NCBI GenBank assembly: GCA_900095095.1
Contig: FMBT01000448.1
Span: 35,908 to 99,907, forward strand
Source of the DNA: Fragilariopsis cylindrus CCMP1102
Taxonomy: Eukaryota; Bacillariophyta; Bacillariophyceae; Bacillariales; Bacillariaceae
Direction of reading: 5' to 3'
Length of the DNA: 64,000 nt
Below are positions 41,727 through 52,053 of this stretch, piece by piece; the stretch's first letter is position 1, and each line of letters begins with the position of its first letter. The notes below the pieces were generated by a model that was not told where the DNA came from, searched no databases, and saw only the letters and a list, made by a program, of their open reading frames with translations. The position numbers were made by a program, and so were the translations under genes.

Positions 41727-43901
41727 ATGGCGCAACGACCGAATGCACTTTGGAACGAGGAAACACTGGAACTACCACAACTCATTGCAGTAACTGAACA
41801 GATGAAGACGACGCTACAATCAGTAACTACTACAACCCAACGCTTGCGCCAAGAACAGAACCAACTAGAAAGAGACGCGGCAGACAAAGTAAAAATTGCA
41901 AAAGAAAAGAAGTCAAGATATGATAAAGAAAGGAAAGAAATCCAGGGCCTACAAAGATTGGCAGTCATTAAACAGAATAATCTGGACCAACTGAAGCAAC
42001 AGGTAGATGTAATTGAGGCTGCTGTAGTGACAATCTCAACGGAACTGAATGCGAAGGAATTAGCGATCCCCGATGAAAAGAAAGCAAAAGAAAAAGCAGA
42101 AAAGGCAGCAACGTTGGCAGAAACGGAGCTGGATGCAAATGAATTAGCGATCCGCGATGCAGAGAAAGAAAAAGAAAAAGCAGAAAGGGAAGCAACGTTG
42201 GCAGCCACTAAATCCTCCATCTTAGTTGAAGCACACAGAGCAATAGGACTAAAGTTCTCAGAGGCTATGAAGGATTATTTTGAATACGACAAGTGGAGTT
42301 TCCCCGACTCCGTAATCTTAAAGATCACCGCAATCCTCTATGTATTCTTTGACCTTCCATTGTATCTCTCAAGAGCTAAAGTTGAACTAATCATGGGATA
42401 CGAACCTCACAACCGAGGTTTGAGGTACGCATTATCCATTATGATTGATAAAAAAATGTTGATCGGTCGAAAACACCGCGATGGTAACACCCGGTATTAC
42501 CTCGGATATGTAGCCGACGAAATCCTACAACGTTATGCAATGCCACAAGCTGACATATATACCAACTATATCGCCATCCGTATAAACAAGGGGCAGGATC
42601 ACATCCGTAAACGTAAGAGAGTATATGAAAATCGTAAAGAAGGAAAAAACTCATCAGACAACGACGCATCGGACGACTCAACTGACAGCCATACCATCGA
42701 CACCGTCAACGAGTACAATTGCGAAAGTTGCGGAGATGGGGGTTCATTAATAATGTGCAGTATTTGTGATAAGACATATCACAAACATTGTCTTGATCCT
42801 CCTTTGGACCAAGTTCCCGAAGGTGAATGGTATTGCCAAGAATGTTGTACGGACCCAACTGGTAGTGGGGGAGCAACAAACGCATCAACAGTCACCCCGG
42901 GAACAGACCAAAAATGTTGCGGTAAAGTGCGAGACTCGTCGGATTCCTCTGCATCTACCAGAGATTCAGCCTTCAGCGTGATGGAACCAAAAAAACTTCT
43001 AGATAATATCGAGTACGCCTACACAGGCCTATCTTGGAAAGTGGAAGTGTTCAAACTTTTCATGGGATGCTACCCTGAAAAGAATTTGGAAAAGAAGTTC
43101 TCTCATCCTTGCGGCTTCCTGAAGCTGGTCGACGAGATGGACATGGACAAAAAGAACTTGTGCATCCTGTTGGAGGAAGATTTCCTGTTGGAGGAAGATG
43201 GGATCCCCAAGGCCGATCATTCGGAGAACCGTCTAGTAGCGTTGCACCACTTGTTCTGCGATGATCAAAAGCAGCTGATTGGATTCAGAGGCCCAAACTT
43301 CAATGATGCTGTTATTATCAGTTTAGACAACCTAAATGCACCCCACGGTTGCTTGGAAAGAGGAGGTAAAGCACTGGACTTGTACGATGAAGCCAAAAGG
43401 GTCAACTCCATCCCTGGATACGATAACCTAATGGCGGCGAAAAGCGTTCGGGAATTCATGACGGATAATCCGGCACATTCCCTCAGCCATAGGAAACTGG
43501 CCAAAGCATGGGGTTCGATCGATACGAGTATCATTATTGACCTAAACTTGTTTGGGCAACTACTAGAAGTATTTGGGAATGACACCGGCACAACCAATCC
43601 GGAAGCTCTACTTTGCTTCTTGAAAGACTCTAAGCTGTCCGAGCACAAGCTGGACAAGTTGATTTCTTTCGTTTGGGCATCAGCTAGTGGCTACAACGAC
43701 AGCAACGCTCTTACCAAGCTCACGAAAGCGCCGATGAATAATGAGTGTGCAGATTTCAGGCAAGGGTATCACACGTTTAAGGAACAACACAGAGATCGTT
43801 TGCTAGCAATGCCAGGGGCGCCGGAATCCCTGGAAGCTCTACATCTTCCAGAAGACAATGACAATGACGACAGATCCGTTCCTGGTGACCTCGTCATTTA
43901 A
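41727..43901 (+). CDS. Coiled-coil, winged-helix-like and PHD-finger protein
   Basis: 724 residues, single exon. Residues about 20-155 are a charged coiled coil (Lys/Glu/Ala heptads, with an internal duplication around KEKAEKAATLAETELDANEL). About 165-275 looks like a winged helix (SRAKVELIMGYEPHNRGLRY to DGNTRYYLGY). A canonical PHD finger spans C332-C373: CESCGDGGSLIMCSICDKTY, HKHC, EGEWYCQEC. The C-terminal 300 residues have no known match. PHD fingers read histone H3 tail methylation, so the protein could guide the element to particular chromatin or modulate its own. That role is inference. Confidence 0.75.
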   Translation: MAQRPNALWNEETLELPQLIAVTEQMKTTLQSVTTTTQRLRQEQNQLERDAADKVKIAKEKKSRYDKERKEIQGLQRLAVIKQNNLDQLKQQVDVIEAAVVTISTELNAKELAIPDEKKAKEKAEKAATLAETELDANELAIRDAEKEKEKAEREATLAATKSSILVEAHRAIGLKFSEAMKDYFEYDKWSFPDSVILKITAILYVFFDLPLYLSRAKVELIMGYEPHNRGLRYALSIMIDKKMLIGRKHRDGNTRYYLGYVADEILQRYAMPQADIYTNYIAIRINKGQDHIRKRKRVYENRKEGKNSSDNDASDDSTDSHTIDTVNEYNCESCGDGGSLIMCSICDKTYHKHCLDPPLDQVPEGEWYCQECCTDPTGSGGATNASTVTPGTDQKCCGKVRDSSDSSASTRDSAFSVMEPKKLLDNIEYAYTGLSWKVEVFKLFMGCYPEKNLEKKFSHPCGFLKLVDEMDMDKKNLCILLEEDFLLEEDGIPKADHSENRLVALHHLFCDDQKQLIGFRGPNFNDAVIISLDNLNAPHGCLERGGKALDLYDEAKRVNSIPGYDNLMAAKSVREFMTDNPAHSLSHRKLAKAWGSIDTSIIIDLNLFGQLLEVFGNDTGTTNPEALLCFLKDSKLSEHKLDKLISFVWASASGYNDSNALTKLTKAPMNNECADFRQGYHTFKEQHRDRLLAMPGAPESLEALHLPEDNDNDDRSVPGDLVI

Positions 43902-44187
43902 GATGTCCGACCAAAATAACCAATATATAAAAAAGGTGAAAAGTAGTACATATAGTAATAAATAAATATAATGAGTGAAATTAAATCCAACAAAAGTACT
44001 CATAGTGAATATCAAATTGTTTGTTTTTATAGTGATAAAGTTATAGTATATGTACATTGGAAATTTGTATCTAGTAATATCAGGATTTTTGTATTATATA
44101 GGTACGTTGATGTTTGCATGTAGTAATATCTGAAGTAGCAACTAAGATGTTGTTAATTAATTAGTGTATATGTTGGCGAGGATTAAT

Positions 44188-45132
44188 TCATATTTGGCGA
44201 GTTTCCTGTTTAATTGTTTTGTCAGGCGACCGACGAGTTTCAGGTTTAATTTTTTTGTCAGGCGACATAGGAATCACATGCGGTGGAGTAGAGGAGAAGT
44301 TATTTGCCTCGGGAATTGGATCATGTTGTGGTTGGTGGGCATTTTGAATATAAGGCGGCTGCAGGATTGGGAGGGGATGGGGTAGTTGCTGTTGCTGATG
44401 ATTAGCTATCGTCCTGCGGCGTCTCTGAGATTGGTAATGTTTTGGGGTAGGTATATCTGCCACCGGATGACGACAACGACGTAGAATATGGTGGAAGTTT
44501 CTGTGCCTACCCTCAAATTGAATGGGTATCCCTTGCCACGGTTGCAGGCACTGGGGACATGAAAATGAAATGTCAGGGACGCAAGTGCTGTGAACTATTA
44601 ATGCACAATTGTAACATGTCGAGGAGGTTCCATTGAGGAAAGAGGGGCAAAGCCCACATTTACCGGAAGTGTACGAAAGACACAACATGGTAGTCTTTGG
44701 ATCCAACATGTGTCGATGGAGCGGAACTGTTTGGGTTAAGTGCATAATGTGAACTGGATTGATGATATTCAAACCAGAAATAACTGTGACACCAAGTCGC
44801 TGAACAATGAAAAGGACGTGTTTACATGGGTTAGGTGTGTCGTCGCACGAACATGATATAGACTTTAAGGCGAACGTAACCTTGTACTCATTTCCGTAAG
44901 ACCCAGTTATATGAAAACACGGTTCCGAAAAAGAACGTGAGGGGGTGTCCAGGATATAAAATGATTCAATGTTGGACTTGCGCAACTTTTTTGCGGGTAC
45001 GATCCATCTTAAATGCAGATCATCATCGTTGGTGGTTCCAGAAGAACGATGACGGGAGATCCGTTGCCGGTTCATGATAACCGCATCGGCAAACTGGGCG
45101 TAGGTTCGGTTGCGGAAATTGTTGTCGGTCAT
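44188..45132 (-). CDS. SWIM and C4HC3 zinc-finger protein
   Basis: 314 residues. A SWIM finger lies at C94-x-C96-x6-C103-x-H105 (SISCSCDDTPNPCKHVLF). A compact C4HC3 PHD/RING-like finger follows at C159, C162, C173, C176, H181, C184, C192, C195. The tail is Pro/His/Gln-rich and ends in a repeated PxSPDKxIKxETR. SWIM domains are normally fused to the C-terminus of MULE and Zisupton transposases; here it is a separate gene at the opposite end of the element, 270 bp from the right TIR. A role in end binding with the transposase, or as a ubiquitin/SUMO ligase, is possible but unproven. Confidence 0.8.
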   Translation of the reverse strand: MTDNNFRNRTYAQFADAVIMNRQRISRHRSSGTTNDDDLHLRWIVPAKKLRKSNIESFYILDTPSRSFSEPCFHITGSYGNEYKVTFALKSISCSCDDTPNPCKHVLFIVQRLGVTVISGLNIINPVHIMHLTQTVPLHRHMLDPKTTMLCLSYTSGKCGLCPSFLNGTSSTCYNCALIVHSTCVPDISFSCPQCLQPWQGIPIQFEGRHRNFHHILRRCRHPVADIPTPKHYQSQRRRRTIANHQQQQLPHPLPILQPPYIQNAHQPQHDPIPEANNFSSTPPHVIPMSPDKKIKPETRRSPDKTIKQETRQI

Positions 45133-45400
45133 GGTGGTGAGTTGTGAGGGAATTGATTGTTCAGAATGCTTTATTATGATTTATGGTTTTCATACGCAGA
45201 ATGAAACAAATAATTTGTGACAGTGACATCTGATGGACCTGCCGAGGTACAAACCTCCTTTCTGCAAACTAATAACTAATATTTAAGAACCGTTATATTT
45301 GAGGAGGGAACACATGAATGAAGCAAATGCGAACAACATTCAAAATTATGTATCGATTTTCAACGGTAGTAATAACGGTTTTGTGCGATATGGAAATAAG

Positions 45401-45472
45401 AAGGAAAACAGATTAAAAAATCCGTCGCCAGATTGGGTTTATATTCAACGGTCCGTAGCCAGATTGAGGACC
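45401..45472 (-). repeat. Right terminal inverted repeat (72 bp)
   Basis: Reverse complement of 16112-16183 with 2 mismatches; the outer end reads ...TTGAGGACC. Same internal direct repeat. Confidence 0.95.
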
Positions 45473-45482
45473 CAGAAAATAC
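45473..45482. repeat. Right target-site duplication
   Basis: CAGAAAATAC, identical to 16102-16111. Confidence 0.95.
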
Positions 45483-45889
45483 ACTTTCTGATGGGCGTCC
45501 ATCAATGGTCAATAATGAGGCTGCTGGAAATGGGCTCGCGCTCGTATTTTCCGGTTGATCAACCATTGAAAGTCTCGCTAGCATCGCTGTGTTTTTTTTT
45601 CGTTTGTGAACCGTGTCATTTTTTTTTCGTTTGAAAAGGCGGATATTTTGTTTTTAAGTGAGAGATGTTATTTTTTCACTCTCTCTGTCAACTGAAAAAA
45701 AAAACAAAGCGCGAGCGTACTTTGAAGTATTTCAGCAGAATTTAGAATATTGCAGGGAAATTTCAGTAATTTACATTCTTATTTATTTTATTTTAGTACA
45801 GTAAGTTACCCTAAAAATTTGTCTCATCTACCATAGTGATACCATAAGGAAGAGAAAATCAAAAGAGTGAATGCATCTATCTACCCACA
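45483..45889. other. Host spacer right of the insertion
   Basis: T-rich runs (45592-45630) and CT-rich sequence; presumably the promoter of the next host gene. Nothing else seen. Confidence 0.4.
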
Positions 45890-47446
45890 ATGGCGAATGG
45901 AACAAATAAGAATAAGCGTGCAAATAATAAGAAAAATAAAAAGAGTCGCGCTGCTGCTGCTGTTGCTACCACAGATGAATCACTAGTAGCAGCGAGAGGA
46001 GGAGGAGGAAGAGGCGGAGGCGGAGGACGTACTCAGCGACAACCACGTAAAAAAATCGATCCTGGTCCTGGTGGTTTAGATTGTGATAGAGATACAGATG
46101 CTCAGGTTGAGCATATGTTACGATTCTTTCCTGCACAATTAAAGAATGATGGGTCACGTGGTGGTGGTGGCATTAGAACTCCTGGTAGCGAGACGCCAAC
46201 AATTTATCATCAATTATATAAAGGAGATGCGGAGACATTGAATTTAAAAGCTATACCATTTATTCCTGTTATGGTTGCATTAGCATTCGAATTACAAGAA
46301 GCTGGATTTCCACCAGAGGAGCGTGGGGGGCTGCTGACCACATTACCGCACAATCCATGGAATATGCTGCAATTGTTAGTAATTTGTTTTGATAAATCTG
46401 AAACTAATAAACGTGATAAGGACTATCATGAGGCAGCTGATACAAAATTATGTGGTGTATTACAAAAGTTGGTTGAAAAGGATATGTTAAAAAAAGAAGA
46501 TGTGTTAGATCATAATTTAGTTATGGCATTATGTGCAAATTCATATGCAATGCCATATTTTCCTAAAAAGAGATTTCAATTTTTAATTGAAATGGATCCA
46601 ACAGCATTAACTAAACCATGCTTTGATCCAGTAATTGGATCACATCCATACTTTTTACCGATCCATTATTGTTCTCATCGGAATAAAATTGAAGCATTTT
46701 CAGTCTGTTTTCTGGAGGGGATGAAATATTATCCTAATAAACTTGGTTTCGTTTTTCATAAAAGTCATAACAACGACTTTACGGATACGAATCGTTTAGA
46801 ACAAGCCAAGCGCGTTGGGATTGATAAAACACCATTCGAAATGGCATGTGATCAATTCGGGAAAAAACGACTATCGAAGATTATTTATAATCGTTTAACA
46901 AAATCAATATCGACAGATAATGATGATGATGATGGCGACAATAACAACAACAACAACAACAATAAGGATAATGATCTTAACTCTAGTATTGAATCATTAT
47001 TTGTTTCATTAGCGACAGGTGATTCGGATGCAGCAGCTAAAATTGACTTTCAAGCGATTGATTTATTTTTAGGAAATTATCCTGATGCGAAACGTCGACT
47101 AAAAGAAATTGGTACCAATCCAGATGAAGTTGCAGCCATCAGTGCAAGAGCTTTAATAACAAACAAACCATATGCTACTTCCAACGATGATGATGATGAT
47201 GGTGTTGATGACGATATCGCAAATCTTAAAATTAGTGAAACAGCCATAGTTGCTGCTACTGAAGAAATGGATCCAATTGAAATTTGTGATGATAATGATA
47301 ATGATGACATCGAATCAGCAAAACTTGCTGCTGCAGCAAATACTACAACGAATTACATCCATGATTATCTTCTTAGTGGTCATATCATGATGGCATACGA
47401 TGATTGCAATCTGGACGATGACGATGACGATGACGAAGTTGCATGA
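45890..47446 (+). CDS. Diatom ankyrin-repeat-like protein, unknown function
   Basis: 518 residues, single exon. It has a basic Lys/Asn-rich start, a Gly-rich stretch, then a helical domain with ankyrin-like features (HPYFLPIHYCSHRNKIEAFS and DKTPFEMACDQFGKKRLSKI). Poly-Asp/Asn tracts lie near residues 343-365 and in the acidic tail. I know many diatom hypothetical proteins of this layout, with degenerate ankyrin repeats in a long acidic protein. No enzymatic motif. Confidence 0.65.
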   Translation: MANGTNKNKRANNKKNKKSRAAAAVATTDESLVAARGGGGRGGGGGRTQRQPRKKIDPGPGGLDCDRDTDAQVEHMLRFFPAQLKNDGSRGGGGIRTPGSETPTIYHQLYKGDAETLNLKAIPFIPVMVALAFELQEAGFPPEERGGLLTTLPHNPWNMLQLLVICFDKSETNKRDKDYHEAADTKLCGVLQKLVEKDMLKKEDVLDHNLVMALCANSYAMPYFPKKRFQFLIEMDPTALTKPCFDPVIGSHPYFLPIHYCSHRNKIEAFSVCFLEGMKYYPNKLGFVFHKSHNNDFTDTNRLEQAKRVGIDKTPFEMACDQFGKKRLSKIIYNRLTKSISTDNDDDDGDNNNNNNNNKDNDLNSSIESLFVSLATGDSDAAAKIDFQAIDLFLGNYPDAKRRLKEIGTNPDEVAAISARALITNKPYATSNDDDDDGVDDDIANLKISETAIVAATEEMDPIEICDDNDNDDIESAKLAAAANTTTNYIHDYLLSGHIMMAYDDCNLDDDDDDDEVA

Positions 47447-47644
47447 AGTGAAGTGAAGTAAAAACGTCGAATCAGTAATGAAAGAAGTACAAGTACTACG
47501 CCGGCAACAGACACTTCATGTCGTCAAAGTAAAGCTGAATAATATACATTTACTATTGCCAAAATAAATCAAATAAATTATATATAATTAATTAATGAAA
47601 ATAAATTATACTAAATTGAATATGAACACAGCAAATCCCGTTAG

Positions 47645-49379
47645 TTATACTGCTGTTACGGTCGTCGCCGTTGGTGGTGGCGATGGCAAAGCCGTCGAAG
47701 CTGTAGAAGTATTCGGCATTGTAGTCATTGTAGACGAGGATGAAGTTGTTGGAGTAATAGATGCAGCACTAGTAGCAGCACTAGTAGTATTTCCGTTAGC
47801 GCACGTAGTAGAAGTCATTATCAATCCAGCTGCTGCTGCTGCTGCCGCTGCCACTGAGGATGATGATAATGGGGGATACGTAACACTACTAACACTACTA
47901 ATATTCTTACTTGCACCACCACCACCACCAAACACTACTTCAGATGTTAATACACGTTCTGTTTCCTTTTGAATCATAGCTCGGAGTAATGCTTGTTGAT
48001 CACCTATAAGACGACGAACGATTTCATCATGATCAGCTCCTAGACTATGTTCTTGCTGCTGATGCTGTTGCTGCTGTTGTTGTAGTTTATATTGCGTTAT
48101 ATGGTGCATAGTGATATCATGATGATGCTTATTCTTTGCCGTACTGGCACCACGACGAACAGTCGTCTTACTGTTGTTGTTGTTATTACTATTCTTCTTC
48201 TTCTTCTTTTTCTTATGATTTATCACTGTTGTTGATGATGATAATGTTGATGCTGCTGCTGTCTTGGGTTTGACGTTTCTAATATTGCTAGTAGTGTTCA
48301 CAGTATTCGTACTTCTATTTACAATATTGACAGGAATATCAGCGGTTGTGATGGTTGTGTTGGTAGCGACAGAGGACGAAGTATTGTCACTGATTCGATG
48401 TTTATTGACATTGGTTTCATTATCGTCGTTATCACTATTGTTGTTACTATTGATAATATTATTATTATTATTATTATTATTATTGTTGTTGTTGTTGGTT
48501 ATGCTGTTATTACGTTCGCTCGAAGAACGACTTCGAAGAGAATGGGATACTTTTTCCTTTGCATACTCTTCTGAGACTTCGTGCCATAATTTCGTGTTGG
48601 GATCAAACAATACGAATCTAATATATATAGTATTGAATATATACAAAACAAAGCAAAAAAAGTCGTTTAGTAAGTTTGCAATTTACCAAGGAACAAAATT
48701 CGCAAACAAACAAACAAACAAACAAATCAGCCAACCAGCGCCAGTATAACTCATATATTGACTTATTATTAACCTCAATCAAAACTCAAAAACAAACTTA
48801 CCGTCCTTCACTACGTAATTTATCCACCAGGTCACAAGTAATTCTTGTTTTTTCATCCCGTCGTTTTGAATTTTGATAGGCACATTTATGAAAATCCACT
48901 AATTCTCGAAATCGACGATTGGCAGGATGGGAGGAGGTCATTTTCCCTCGTCCACAAATCACATCCGTAGGTAATGGTTCGATCACACCACCACTCTCCA
49001 TCATCTCATCAAGACCATTCTTGAAATGATGAAGAATAGTAATAGCAGTATTGGTATTGGTATTGGTGTTATTATTAATAGTGGTGATGTCATCATCAGT
49101 AGGACTGCTACTACTACTAGTAGTAGTAGCAGGATTGATAGGATCGACAGGAGTGGTATTGATATTGATATTATGATGCTGCTGCTGATGAGGATTGAGA
49201 TGGTGGTTGGAGTTTTCCACTTCACTATTAACAGTAGTAGCAGCAGCAGCAGCAGCAGCAGCATTAGTACTTGCATTATTAGTCTGTGCCATAATACCAG
49301 TAGTAGTACTTGTAATCGGATCGAATGGTCGATGATGAGACATCACCGGAGGAAATTGTTCACTGTTGTTATTTAGCAT
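47645..49379 (-). CDS. DUF6824-domain protein (diatom regulatory family)
   Basis: Exons 49379..48802 and 48617..47645 (184-bp GT-AG intron) give 516 residues. The domain spans the splice: TDVICGRGKMTSSHPANRRF, RELVDFHKCAYQNSKRRDEK, then DKLRSEGR|FVLFDPNTKLWHEV and EKVSHSLRSRS. DUF6824 proteins have (N/T)DV(L/I)xGRGx...HxGNxxFR and end in KxxHxxR; they are plentiful in diatoms and thought to be nuclear regulators, with function unproven. The flanks are extended Asn, Gln, Thr and Ser tracts. The codon repeats give long open frames on the other strand, which I disregard. Confidence 0.85.
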
Positions 49380-50076
49380 GGTCTCGTTTTAATTTTTGTT
49401 ATTTTTGTTGTGATTGCGTTCAGTTGTTCGTGATGATGGTCTTGGTTTTGTACCGGGGGCAGCAATTTGACAACAAGGAGTTATTTGGGATTCAGCAGGA
49501 CTTCTTCTTTTATTGTGTTGATTTGGTTGATTGTTGTTCTAGCTACTGAATTCACTACAGTACGGTAGCTCAAGGTACTGTACAAGGTGAAGAACGACGA
49601 GATGATTGTTTTGATGGCTCTCAATACAGTGTATAAAAGTTAAAAGTGGAACGTACTGTAGTTGCGTTTTGCTAAAAATCTGTCAATCGTGACGCATCGT
49701 CAGACGTTCGAACGACGTACTTTTAAGAAAAAGGGGGCAAACATTACACTTTCTTTCTTGACCCATTTTCACACATTCAAACATTATGCAACATACTGTA
49801 AACCTACTAGGTCCTACGTAGAAAACAGTAGGAATAATAAAATGACACTATGACAACAGCGAAAACTTTCGAACTTGTAAAAGGAAACGATGGTGTTGGA
49901 CATGGACCATCGCGAGGAACAGAGCAGATATTGTATCAGCATACTCCAACCGATTAGAGGAAAGTCAGTAGCATACCCTTCAATAGCTGCAATGAGCATA
50001 CAGGGGAATAGATAAATCTATATTTGCTGATTTGCGACAAAAAAAAGTAGACGACGGAACGAACAAATAAATAACT
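49380..50076. other. Divergent spacer
   Basis: Between the starts of the DUF6824 gene (minus) and the sulfotransferase gene (plus). Holds both promoters; no further feature seen. Confidence 0.4.
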
Positions 50077-52053
50077 ATGCCATCATCATCATCCGCTACG
50101 AATGTTACTCGAGGATCATCCTCCCCACAACCACAAGCAAGACAATCGAAAAAGAAGATGATTAGGATCTGGCATATAACATATCGATTACTATTGATTA
50201 CTATTTCGTTTTTATTTATACATCGGATAGTGCGATATGGAATAATGCAACAGTTTGATTCAAAGGATTATACCTCACTTATTTTACAGTCCAGTAATAA
50301 TGTATCTTCAGTGGCGGTGATTCGCAAGCAATATGACGGCAAAAATACGACCCATAGTAACGAGTCGAAGAAGAGTGCTGTTGATGTTGTGAAAGAAAAA
50401 ATCGAACAATCGGCAATGCCAGCACTACCACATTTTTCGACGACTGATGCCATTAATACTATTAATATAACTGACTCAAATATCTTTCTGTTAGGATCGC
50501 AACATCATAATATTCTTCCTGGAGGTCACACTATCTTCCTTGAATCTTTTGGTGTATACTTGACACAAAACGACGTGCACGATTGTAATCTGATACTCTA
50601 TGAAGGAATACCACCCTGGAGAAGAAACAGCCCTGAAACAATCGATACTAGTACTAGTAAGGTTTTATGGCAAAGTGCATGTACATCCACAAGTAACACT
50701 GTAATAGGAAAGAACGACTATTATACTTCTTTGCAGGGTGATGGACATCTTATAACAAGGATTGGTACACCTTCTAAAAAGGGAAAGATAGTTTGGAAAA
50801 ATAAAACACCAGGTAATTCCAAAGAAGAACATTATCTAGCATTCGATTCTAACAACAGTAGACTAGTTGTGTATCGAGGAACCCCCAAAAAAAGTCACCC
50901 ACAAGTTGGAGAATTATTATGGTCCTCATCATCACAAACGCCAATTATAACGACAGAACAACAAGAACAAGAACAACAACAAGAACTTTCGACCTACACG
51001 ATATCTCTGGCCAAACTTGCTGTGAAACCTATCTGGAACTGTCGGACTAAGAAGAAGAAGGAACAGCAGCAACAGGAAAAACTGATATTTATTCATATCT
51101 TTAAGACAGCTGGGTCGACATTACGACACTTTTTTGCAACGTATGCTGGCAAGTGCAAAGGTGCGGGATGGGCATGTATCATTGGATGTAGTAATGCCAA
51201 AGTAGAAACAATCATGAATTCCAATCGACAATCGAAAAATCCAAATTGGGATCCATGTTTTCTCAAAAACACAGTGACGCGGAATGGTAAACACGTACTG
51301 ATTGGGAGGGGAAAAGTTAATAGTACATTCCTAGAGAAAGAAACTGATATTTATGGTGGACATATGCGATTAGGGAGTGGAGATTGGCTCCAAACTCGTG
51401 GTGACGGTAGTAGTGAATTGGTGAAGAATCGATACGTGACGTTCTTTCGTGATGCTACCACCAAGTATATCAGTGCTCGAATATATTCCGCAAGGACGAA
51501 GATTACAACAAAAAAAGAAATAATTAAACACATCAAATTAGTTGTGACAACAGCAAGGTCCAATGGAGAGTATTCCGATGGGTACTTTAAGTATCTGATC
51601 ACACCCACTCAACAGAAAGAGAATTCCAAAATGTCGACGGAAAAAATGATGCAGTTCGTCCAACAAAATTTAGTTAAATACAATGTGGTCGCTGGCATGT
51701 TAGAACGAATGCCTGAATCAATGCAGATTCTTCAGCATATACTGGACCACGAAAAGATCATGACACCGGTGTTCAATTATTTTGGTATGGACGAAACACC
51801 AAAGAAGAAGAAGAAGGAAAGAAGGGAACGTCGCCAACGCCGACTCCAGGAACAGCACGGTAGTAGTAGTAGTAGTAGTAGAAAGTTGGTAGCATGGAAT
51901 CAAGGTAAGATATCTACAGCAGAAGTTCTCGCCGAGTTGAAAGAGGACACTGAATTCTTCAAGATTTTCACTGAATATATAAAGTATGAGCATATGGTGT
52001 ACGAGTTCGCTCTTGACATACACAATCTGCAGTATTCAGAAATCAAGAAATAG
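50077..52053 (+). CDS. Type II membrane sulfotransferase with B-lectin domain
   Basis: 658 residues, single exon. One membrane anchor (residues about 29-51, HITYRLLLITISFLFIHRIV) follows a short basic cytoplasmic tail, as in Golgi enzymes. Residues about 145-295 have the three-fold bulb-type mannose-lectin pattern (NLILYEG...VLWQS, GHLITRIG...IVWKN, SRLVVYRG...LLWSS). The sulfotransferase part starts at IFIHIFKTAGSTLRHFF (5'-phosphosulfate loop for PAPS) and has YVTFFRDATTKYISARIYSA as the 3'-phosphate site. It probably transfers sulfate from PAPS to a glycan in the Golgi, with the lectin part binding sugar. Diatoms make sulfated polysaccharides. Acceptor unknown. Confidence 0.75.
   Translation: MPSSSSATNVTRGSSSPQPQARQSKKKMIRIWHITYRLLLITISFLFIHRIVRYGIMQQFDSKDYTSLILQSSNNVSSVAVIRKQYDGKNTTHSNESKKSAVDVVKEKIEQSAMPALPHFSTTDAINTINITDSNIFLLGSQHHNILPGGHTIFLESFGVYLTQNDVHDCNLILYEGIPPWRRNSPETIDTSTSKVLWQSACTSTSNTVIGKNDYYTSLQGDGHLITRIGTPSKKGKIVWKNKTPGNSKEEHYLAFDSNNSRLVVYRGTPKKSHPQVGELLWSSSSQTPIITTEQQEQEQQQELSTYTISLAKLAVKPIWNCRTKKKKEQQQQEKLIFIHIFKTAGSTLRHFFATYAGKCKGAGWACIIGCSNAKVETIMNSNRQSKNPNWDPCFLKNTVTRNGKHVLIGRGKVNSTFLEKETDIYGGHMRLGSGDWLQTRGDGSSELVKNRYVTFFRDATTKYISARIYSARTKITTKKEIIKHIKLVVTTARSNGEYSDGYFKYLITPTQQKENSKMSTEKMMQFVQQNLVKYNVVAGMLERMPESMQILQHILDHEKIMTPVFNYFGMDETPKKKKKERRERRQRRLQEQHGSSSSSSRKLVAWNQGKISTAEVLAELKEDTEFFKIFTEYIKYEHMVYEFALDIHNLQYSEIKK

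Larger units (their letters stand above)
16112..45472. mobile_element. 29.4-kb multigene Mutator-like DNA transposon
   Basis: Boundaries are set by 72-bp terminal inverted repeats and a perfect 10-bp target duplication; MULEs usually make 8-11 bp. Inside are nine genes on both strands: transposase-Ulp1 (+), small nuclear-type protein (+), H1-like basic protein (+), dioxygenase (-), tandem-repeat protein (-), zinc-finger protein (+), RPA-like (-), PHD (+), SWIM/C4HC3 (-). Typical MULEs are a few kb with one or two genes. Zisupton/KDZ elements share SWIM and Ulp1 domains and, in fungi, associate with TET/JBP dioxygenases, so that group is the nearest known parallel. The identical target duplication and the mostly open frames point to recent insertion. 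Confidence 0.93.

Noticed and set aside
47595-47972. Plus-strand Val/Ala-rich frame
   Set aside because: It overlaps the DUF6824 gene's low-complexity C-terminus in antisense and has no family resemblance.
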